Part shown: positions 58,673-64,000 of the stretch, piece after piece
Layout of the letters: each line of letters starts with the position of its first letter
Position numbering within the stretch: the stretch's first letter is position 1
Assembly: GCF_025717605.1 (NCBI RefSeq)
Contig: NZ_JAJIRQ010000003.1
Coordinates: 496,001-560,000, forward strand
Length of the DNA stretch: 64,000 bases
Source of the DNA: Paucibacter sp. TC2R-5
GTDB lineage: Bacteria; Pseudomonadota; Gammaproteobacteria; Burkholderiales; Burkholderiaceae_C
Direction: 5' to 3'
The notes under the pieces: model-generated
What the model was told of the DNA's origin: nothing
Databases searched by the model: none
Seen by the model: only the letters and a program-made list of their open reading frames with translations
Position numbers and translations under genes: made by a program

Positions 58673-58684
58673 AAGCCCGCCCCC

Positions 58685-59428
58685 TCAAGACGCGGTGCCA
58701 CCACGCCAGGTGGAGAACATGGTTTCGGGTTGGTGCTGAACCATTTGACCTACCGCCAGCACCGCCTGGGTGCGCGATCCCACACCAAGGGCTTTCAACA
58801 CGGCAGCGACATGATCTTTGACCGTTTCAACGGTAATGCCCAATTCGCGCGCAATGATTTTATTGGGCTTGCCCTGTAACAGCAGTGCCAACACATCGGT
58901 CTGGCGAGGCGTCAGGGCCAGGCTTTCAAGCCCGGTTGACGCCTGGTAATTCGAGGCCATCGCCTGCTGCTGAATTTGCGCCAGCTTGGCTTGCGTGCTG
59001 CCCGCTTTGCCGCTAGCCGCAACACTGGGCTCGGCTCCCAAATTCATCGGTGGCACATAAATACCGCCGGCCATCACCAATTTCAGCGCCTGGGAAAGCA
59101 GCTCGGTGCCGGCGCGTTTGGGCACAAAACCCATGGCGCCTTGGTCGATGGCGCGAATCACATCGCTGGCACGGTCCGAGGCCGAAATAACCACCACGGG
59201 CAGGGCCGGATAGGCGGCCCGGAATTCATCCAGCACGTCAAAGCCACTGGCGTCCCCCAACTGCAAATCCAGCAACACCAAATCAAAATCTGCGTGCTTG
59301 CCGAGCTCCAGCCTTGCGGCGGCGGCGCTGTCCGCGCCTATCACCTCGACGCTTTCGTCCAGTCCCTCAATGACGGTCTTCAGCGCCGACAAGATCAAGG
59401 GGTGATCATCAATGAGCAAGACCTTCAT
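58685..59428 (-). CDS. NarL/LuxR-family response regulator
   Basis: 247 residues from ATG 59428 (GGGGAGAGC upstream). Receiver with Asp54 in LVLLDLQLGDASGF and Lys in GFVPKRAG; a linker; C-terminal LuxR helix-turn-helix SLALTPRQTDVLALLLQGKPNKIIARELGITVETVKDHV-type (about 170-235). A partner kinase is not adjacent. Confidence 0.92.
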   Translation of the reverse strand: MKVLLIDDHPLILSALKTVIEGLDESVEVIGADSAAAARLELGKHADFDLVLLDLQLGDASGFDVLDEFRAAYPALPVVVISASDRASDVIRAIDQGAMGFVPKRAGTELLSQALKLVMAGGIYVPPMNLGAEPSVAASGKAGSTQAKLAQIQQQAMASNYQASTGLESLALTPRQTDVLALLLQGKPNKIIARELGITVETVKDHVAAVLKALGVGSRTQAVLAVGQMVQHQPETMFSTWRGGTAS

Positions 59429-59559
59429 GCTCTCCCCTTTTGCTGGCTTTGTGTCTGTGTATTCATATGGGTGCAAATGATAGGTCAGGCCGCTCACTTT
59501 GGGCCTCGCCCTCTTGTGTGATTTGAGCTGATCTTGAGTGAGATGGGGCGCTCGTCAAC

Positions 59560-60201
59560 TCAGGCAGAAGCGCCCTCCAGCCAAGCAGTCAAAGCCTGCC
59601 ATTGCTGCAGATCACGCTCGACGCGGCTGGGCGCGACGTCCCAGATCGTCAGCCCACGCGCCGCCAACTGCACATAGTTTTGTGTGTCACGCAGCAGGCC
59701 CAACACCGGCACCGCCAGCTCGGGCAAAAAATCTTGCAACTGTTGTACCGACAAAGTGCCTTCCTTGGCGCGCATGCCGACGATGGCGAGTTGCGGATGT
59801 CGGTCCGCCCCAGCGCTTTCGGCACGCAGCTCCTGCAGCCTGTTCACAAAATCGTAGGTAGCCTGGATATCAAACAAGCTCGGCTGCAAGGGGATCAAAA
59901 TCTTGTCCGCCAGCTTATAGAGCGCGCGCAGCTTTTTGCCGCTTAGGCCCGCGGGACTGTCCATCACCACATGGCTGACGCCCTTGGGAGGTTTGACAGT
60001 TTGCTCGCCGTCGAAGTCCCAGCCCTGGATAGTGGGCAAATCGGCCGAGCGAAGCGCCAGCCAGCGGCGCGCCGACTGCTGCTTATCCACATCACCCAAC
60101 ATCACCGCATGACCGCGCCGCGCCAAATACCCGGCCGTGTTGGTGGCGACCGTGCTTTTACCCACACCGCCCTTGGGATTGGCGATCAAGATCACAGGCA
60201 T
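59560..60201 (-). CDS. ParA/MinD-family ATPase
   Basis: 213 residues from ATG 60201. Deviant Walker A NPKGGVGKSTVATN, and VVMDSPAGLSGKKL, ILIPLQPSLFDIQAT. There is no ParB gene or parS site beside it, so a positioning role (for example, of a protein cluster) is as likely as DNA segregation. Divergent from the DUF1841 gene. Confidence 0.88.
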   Translation of the reverse strand: MPVILIANPKGGVGKSTVATNTAGYLARRGHAVMLGDVDKQQSARRWLALRSADLPTIQGWDFDGEQTVKPPKGVSHVVMDSPAGLSGKKLRALYKLADKILIPLQPSLFDIQATYDFVNRLQELRAESAGADRHPQLAIVGMRAKEGTLSVQQLQDFLPELAVPVLGLLRDTQNYVQLAARGLTIWDVAPSRVERDLQQWQALTAWLEGASA

Positions 60202-60330
60202 GACAAGTACTCCTAGCTTCCGATTCAGGCCGGCAATGTTAGCCGCCCGCGCGCTCGGCACTGGTGATTCATGCGGCATGACGAGCTGGACTGGGCACAG
60301 ACGCACAGCGCATGCTGCGACAATAGCCCC

Positions 60331-60765
60331 ATGTTTGCCCCCTCCCAACTCGACGTTCGACGTTTTTTTTGCGCCACTTATCGCAAGCTGCGCGAGCAGT
60401 TGCCCCTGATTCCGATGGAGGCGATCGCGGCCGAATGGATAGAGCAGCATCCCGAATACCATGCCGAGCTGGCCGATGAGGACGCCGCCTTGGCGGCTGT
60501 CTACAGCGTCGAGGACGGCCGCACCAACCCCTTTTTGCACCTGTCGATGCATCTGACCATCAGTGAGCAGCAGTCGATCGATCAGCCCCACGGCATCGCG
60601 CAGGCAATCCAATTACTCGCCGCCAGACGCAACTCTTTGCATGAAGCGCATCACGCGGCAATGGAATGCTTGGGGGAAATGATTTGGGCCTCGCAGCGCA
60701 GTGGCTTGCCCCCAGATGGTCATCAATATCTGGACTGCGTCAGCAAAAAAGCCACGCGTCGCTAG
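60331..60765 (+). CDS. DUF1841-family protein
   Basis: 144 residues from ATG 60331. RRFFCATYRKLREQLPL, EWIEQHPEYHAEL and NPFLHLSMHLTISEQQSIDQP are the family core, found in beta/gammaproteobacteria; function unknown. The stop lies inside the terminator hairpin. Confidence 0.85.
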   Translation: MFAPSQLDVRRFFCATYRKLREQLPLIPMEAIAAEWIEQHPEYHAELADEDAALAAVYSVEDGRTNPFLHLSMHLTISEQQSIDQPHGIAQAIQLLAARRNSLHEAHHAAMECLGEMIWASQRSGLPPDGHQYLDCVSKKATRR

Positions 60766-60776
60766 CGTGGCTTTTT
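60745..60776. terminator. Bidirectional Rho-independent terminator
   Basis: AAAAAAGCCACGC (60745-60757) mirrors GCGTGGCTTTTT (60765-60776), with a 7-base loop. T-runs on both strands fit termination of the DUF1841 gene and of the flgM-flgN transcript. Confidence 0.85.
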
Positions 60777-60826
60777 GAATCGGAAGCGTGTTCCCGCGCT
60801 CTTGTTTGGCGCCCATTCAAGTCTCA

Positions 60827-61228
60827 TCAGACCTGGATGGAACCTCCCAAGGCTTTGCGTTCGCTCTTGCCCGAGGCCGAATACAGGCCGGTGCTTTCAC
60901 CCGGCATCAACACATCAATGGCTCGGTCCAACGCTGCCGTGGCGCGAGCCAGTGACTCGCGCTGAGCCGCCACACGACCACCTGCCAGCGCCAAACGATG
61001 GCGCAAATTAGGCGGCACCGAGCCACTGCGGGCCGCGTCACTGAAGCACGAAATTGCTTGCGCCAGGGCCTGGTGCAGCTTGGCTGCATATTGTTCGATC
61101 GCGCCGGTGTCGCGGCGCAGCAAGGCGTCGCCCAGCAAATTCAAGCAGCTCTCCACCTCCAACAAGGGCTGTTCAAGCTGCTGGCTGACCGCCGCGGCGT
61201 TTGAGTCTGAGGTGGGCAAAGCTTGCAT
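60827..61228 (-). CDS. flgN: FlgN-like flagellar export chaperone
   Basis: About 133 residues from ATG 61228 (GGCGGGG six bases before; ATG 61243 also possible). Helical, with ALAQAISCF and LARATAALDRAIDVL in the second half. The match is mainly by position directly after flgM and by size, since FlgN proteins diverge. It escorts FlgK and FlgL in known systems. Confidence 0.75.
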   Translation of the reverse strand: MQALPTSDSNAAAVSQQLEQPLLEVESCLNLLGDALLRRDTGAIEQYAAKLHQALAQAISCFSDAARSGSVPPNLRHRLALAGGRVAAQRESLARATAALDRAIDVLMPGESTGLYSASGKSERKALGGSIQV

Positions 61229-61331
61229 GACAGTCCCCGCCATAAGGCGTTGAGAACGCGCTGATCCAGCGTTCAGGTCAAAGAGAAATTCGAGTCAACC
61301 CATGTGCCGCGGCTTGCACCACGGCCTGGCT

Positions 61332-61661
61332 TCAATGCGGCGTCATTCGCCCAAGCATTTCTTGCGCATTGGCGATCAATTTTTCCGCAATCACATTGGC
61401 ATTCACGGTGAATTTCCCTTCCGTGATCGCCTGAGAAATGCGTCCGACCTTGGCCGCGTCAAAGCTGCCGTCATCGGGCACACCTTGCAAAAGCTGTGTC
61501 GCGTTGGTGGACAACTCCAGCTTGGCACTCGCCTCGGGCGTTTTCTTGCCTCCGACCGGAGCGCCGCCGCCATTGGCCGCTGTCCGCCCCGTTTGGGCCG
61601 CAGCGGGTTTGTCTACCCCCACCGGGGTTGACGAGAGTTCAGGACTGTTACCGATCTTCAT
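61332..61661 (-). CDS. flgM: Anti-sigma-28 factor FlgM
   Basis: 109 residues from ATG 61661 (GGAGAG 10 bases before). Disordered Gly/Ala/Pro-rich N-terminus and the sigma28-binding C-terminus DDGSFDAAKVGRISQAITEGKFTV-like, VIAEKLIANAQEML. Its own promoter matches sigma28 (see 61754-61780), so it feeds back on FliA. Confidence 0.9.
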   Translation of the reverse strand: MKIGNSPELSSTPVGVDKPAAAQTGRTAANGGGAPVGGKKTPEASAKLELSTNATQLLQGVPDDGSFDAAKVGRISQAITEGKFTVNANVIAEKLIANAQEMLGRMTPH

Positions 61662-61753
61662 GGTGCTCTCCACAGACTTGGCAAACGCCCAAGCCTTTCC
61701 AGGTTTTGATCAAGCAAGCGCAGATTCTCTCGAAACTGAGCGGCTTTTTCGGT

Positions 61754-61780
61754 ATATCGACGCGGGCAAAGAATACTTTA
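61754..61780 (-). promoter_or_regulatory. Sigma-28 (FliA) promoter of flgM
   Basis: On the minus strand TAAAGTAT (61780-61773), 11-bp spacer, GTCGATAT (61761-61754), versus consensus TAAAGTTT-N11-GCCGATAA: 7 of 8 and 6 of 8 matches with the right spacing, about 90 bp before the flgM start. Confidence 0.8.
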
Positions 61781-61874
61781 GAACATTCGACAAAATAACA
61801 CCCCTGCGTCATGGCGGCCAAGCCATGGCGACGAGACTGCCAAGCGGCCGGCCAACGTAGCGGGATTGCGGTGC

Positions 61875-62648
61875 TCATAGCAGCATCTCCACATGACGTT
61901 CACCAACCACCCGGCCGGAAATGATCCGGCCATTTTCAAAACGAACCTTGACGCTCTGTCCTTCCAGTCCCGCCGTCATGGCTTGCCCTTCTCTGGCCAC
62001 CGCAAAGCCCGAGCCCACGGCCCGCACCATCACGGTGTCCCCAGCGGCAAACCACTGACGCACCTTCAAACTGTTGCTGCGTACGGCTTCCCCGGCCGCC
62101 AAGGGACGGAGGAGCGTACGTCCGACCAGGCTGGTGGCATCCGAAAATACCGCCCCCGCCTCGGCCGCTATATCTATTTCGGCTGAACCAAGCAGAGCTT
62201 GAGTCAGCACAGCCCCGGCCGGCAAGGCGTCGGCGGCAACCAAGGCGCGCGCATAGACCTTGACCGTCACCGGCAGACTGACATTCCAGCGCACCGTCCC
62301 GTCTAGGCAGCGGATGCCAATACGCGTGCGGCCCCACATGGGCAGGCCGGGTGGCAAATAGGCTTGCACCTGCTGACAGGGTGCAAGTTTCAACCGCGGA
62401 TCCAGCCGGCCGACTTGTACATCGACTCGAGCCTGCGCCGGCATGCCTGCCCGGGCGCCCGCTTGAGCGATTTGTTGCACCTGCGCGCTCAATTCGGTGC
62501 TCAGCTCAGTACTCAGGCCACGCATGTCCTGGGCCATGCCAGTTGAGGAGCAGACAGCCAAGCCCAACAAAAAGCGCCTGCACCGACCCAGCATGCGGGC
62601 CACACGGTGGGCTCGCAATTGGAGGGGGGTTGGGCGAAGCTTGAACAT
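61875..62648 (-). CDS. flgA: Flagellar P-ring assembly chaperone FlgA
   Basis: 257 residues; signal region (about 18-40), SAF domain, and ARALVAADALPAGAVLT, VGRTLLRPLAAGEAV and AVREGQAM-like motifs near the C-terminus. Periplasmic chaperone for FlgI. Divergent from flgB with 201 bp between; flgM follows on the same strand. Confidence 0.92.
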   Translation of the reverse strand: MFKLRPTPLQLRAHRVARMLGRCRRFLLGLAVCSSTGMAQDMRGLSTELSTELSAQVQQIAQAGARAGMPAQARVDVQVGRLDPRLKLAPCQQVQAYLPPGLPMWGRTRIGIRCLDGTVRWNVSLPVTVKVYARALVAADALPAGAVLTQALLGSAEIDIAAEAGAVFSDATSLVGRTLLRPLAAGEAVRSNSLKVRQWFAAGDTVMVRAVGSGFAVAREGQAMTAGLEGQSVKVRFENGRIISGRVVGERHVEMLL

Positions 62649-62803
62649 GTTTGGACTTTAGACCTCACCCTGCCCTGACCTTGCCGCGATATGCACAGCA
62701 AAGCGCCTGCTTATTTCGCTAATGTTTTCAAAGGGCCACCAACACAATCCGTTCACATCGCCTATTCCCCCTTTTCGGCCCGCGGCCAAATCGAGGAATG
62801 CAG

Positions 62804-62825
62804 GGCACAAGCCTCTACTTGTGCC
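62804..62825. promoter_or_regulatory. Inverted repeat in the flgB leader
   Basis: GGCACAAG-CCTCTA-CTTGTGCC, a perfect 8-bp repeat 25 bp upstream of the flgB start. Could be an mRNA hairpin before the RBS or an operator half-site pair. No match to a known FlhDC box was made. Confidence 0.5.
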
Positions 62826-62849
62826 GGCCGCGACCCCTAGGAGCCGATC

Positions 62850-63263
62850 ATGCTGAACCGAATTACCGATGCCCTGAACTTCCAGACCCAGGCCCTGACC
62901 CTGCGGTCGGAGCGGCAGCGTCTGCTGGCCAGCAATATCGCCAACGCCGATACGCCGGGCTTCCAGGCCAAAGACATGGATTTCGCCCGAGCTCTGCGCG
63001 AGGCAAGTTCCGAGAATGCCCAACCGGGCGCGCTGCGGACGACGCAAAGCGGCCATATGGCGCCGCCGGCCGGTGCGCGCAGCGAGTCGCAAAAGCTGTA
63101 CTCCACGGCGGCACAAACCAATTTGGACAGCAACACCGTCGACATGGACCGCGAACGCGCCAACTTCGCCGACAACTCCGTGAAGTACGAAGCGACGCTG
63201 CGCTTCATCAGTGGCTCGGTGCGCACCGCGCTGGATGCGATGAAGTCGCATAACTCGGCATAA
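62850..63263 (+). CDS. flgB: Flagellar rod protein FlgB
   Basis: 137 residues; ASNIANADTPGFQAKDMDF rod motif (about 29-47) and NTVDMDRERANFADNSVKYEATLRFI. First gene of the flgBCD operon; divergent from flgA. Confidence 0.95.
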   Translation: MLNRITDALNFQTQALTLRSERQRLLASNIANADTPGFQAKDMDFARALREASSENAQPGALRTTQSGHMAPPAGARSESQKLYSTAAQTNLDSNTVDMDRERANFADNSVKYEATLRFISGSVRTALDAMKSHNSA

Positions 63264-63301
63264 CGCCGCCTGATCTGCTTACTTGAGAACAGGAGTCCTC
63301 G

Positions 63302-63718
63302 ATGTCAATGTTCCAAATCTTCAATGTCGCCGGCAGCGCGGTCAGCGCCCAAAGCCAGCGCCTCAATGTGGTGGCCAGCAACCTGGCCAATGCCGAAACC
63401 GTGGCGGGCCCTGACGGCCAGGCCTACAAAGCACGTCAAGTGGTGTTTCAGACCGCCTTGATGGGTGCGGGCAATGACCCGGCCAGCGCCGGCGTGCGCG
63501 TCAGCACCATCAGCGAAGACCAAACACCGGGTCGGCGCGTGCATGACCCCAAACACCCCAAGGCCGATGCCGAAGGCTATGTGACCTATAGCAATGTCAA
63601 CACGGTCGAAGAGATGGTCAACATGATTTCGGCCTCGCGCTCTTATCAAAACAATATCGAAGTGATGAGCACGGCAAAAAGCCTCTTGCTCAAAACCCTG
63701 CAACTCGGTCAGTCCTGA
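63302..63718 (+). CDS. flgC: Flagellar rod protein FlgC
   Basis: 138 residues; FNVAGSAVSAQSQRLNVVASNLANAET at the N-terminus, VNTVEEMVNMISASRSYQNNIEV at the C-terminus. 38 bp after flgB. Confidence 0.95.
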   Translation: MSMFQIFNVAGSAVSAQSQRLNVVASNLANAETVAGPDGQAYKARQVVFQTALMGAGNDPASAGVRVSTISEDQTPGRRVHDPKHPKADAEGYVTYSNVNTVEEMVNMISASRSYQNNIEVMSTAKSLLLKTLQLGQS

Positions 63719-63740
63719 GGACTGAATCAGAAAGCTCATC

Positions 63741-64000
63741 ATGGCTGCAAGCGCTGTCTCCAACACCACGACGACCACCAAGGCTTCCACGGACTCGCTG
63801 ATGCCGCAAGGCAGCAAGAATGCGGCCGAAACGCAGGACCGTTTCATGAAGCTGCTGATCGCTCAGATGAAAAACCAGGACCCGATGAACCCGATGGATA
63901 ACGCGCAGGTCACCAGTCAGATGGCGCAGATCCAGACGGTCACCGGCGTCAGCAATCTGGACACCAGCATCAAATCGCTGTCAGCGCAGTTCGTGCAGAT
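63741..64000 (+). CDS. flgD: Flagellar hook-capping protein FlgD (partial)
   Basis: 86 residues visible from ATG 63741; FMKLLIAQMKNQDPMNPMDN and SQMAQIQTVTGVSNL are FlgD. The window ends inside the gene. Confidence 0.93.
   Translation, partial: MAASAVSNTTTTTKASTDSLMPQGSKNAAETQDRFMKLLIAQMKNQDPMNPMDNAQVTSQMAQIQTVTGVSNLDTSIKSLSAQFVQ

Noticed and set aside
59560-60201. Plasmid or chromosome partition locus
   Set aside because: ParA-like ATPase without parB or parS nearby; surrounding genes are chromosomal housekeeping.

Overview
This window is chromosomal DNA from a GC-rich Gram-negative bacterium. The gene content (tol-pal genes, min genes, curli secretion genes, flagellar genes, the nadD-rsfS-rlmH-maf-rng order, a DUF3460 gene before scpA) points to a betaproteobacterium of the order Burkholderiales, most likely the Leptothrix/Rubrivivax/Roseateles side of it. 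That placement is inference from gene content and order; no 16S gene is present.

Layout. 1-6946: a two-partner secretion pair, a 5'-truncated TpsB pore and a 1757-residue TpsA exoprotein with GLUG and YDG repeats, closed by a terminator. 7318-8856: the most striking part, a tandem duplication in which each copy holds a cyclic-di-GMP class I riboswitch (GEMM-I) followed by a curlin amyloid gene. 8988-12329 (minus strand): a convergent curli export operon csgE-csgF-csgG-csgB-like, with a long Pro/Ala-rich tail on CsgG. 12677-13030: a small secreted orphan. 13195-15123: an IS21-family element whose istA has lost its catalytic core. 15305-15586: two tRNA-Lys genes. 15626-19312: tolB-pal-cpoB and tcdA. 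19575-21987: a receiver / CheC phosphatase / GGDEF diguanylate cyclase operon. 21999-29004: a housekeeping run on the minus strand (yebC, purD, hemF, nadD, rsfS, rlmH, maf, rng). 29093-38991: HerA-like ATPase, a LytS/LytTR two-component pair, glnS, dbpA, and a sensor kinase. 39003-44286: a translationally coupled operon of TonB-dependent receptor, YfiR-like periplasmic protein and a histidine kinase with a YfiN-like sensor. 44451-48271: yciH, dusC, ygjP-like and an M3 peptidase. 48354-51317: a ferredoxin and a CheX-like / receiver / membrane coiled-coil operon. 51571-54459: acyltransferase, VF530 protein and minCDE. 54460-55106: a non-coding stretch with several DnaA-box-like sites. 55107-60765: metG, scpA, a NarL-type regulator, a ParA-like ATPase and DUF1841. 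60827-64000: flagellar genes flgN, flgM, flgA (minus) and flgB, flgC, flgD (plus, cut by the window end).

How it fits together. Several loci touch second-messenger and surface-lifestyle control: c-di-GMP riboswitches on amyloid genes, a diguanylate cyclase with GGDEF active site and RxxD inhibitory site, a YfiR-type module, adhesin secretion, curli secretion and flagella. No csgD or csgC was found here, so the riboswitches may give c-di-GMP a direct handle on amyloid subunit production. That regulatory model is inference; the aptamers and genes themselves are read directly from the sequence.
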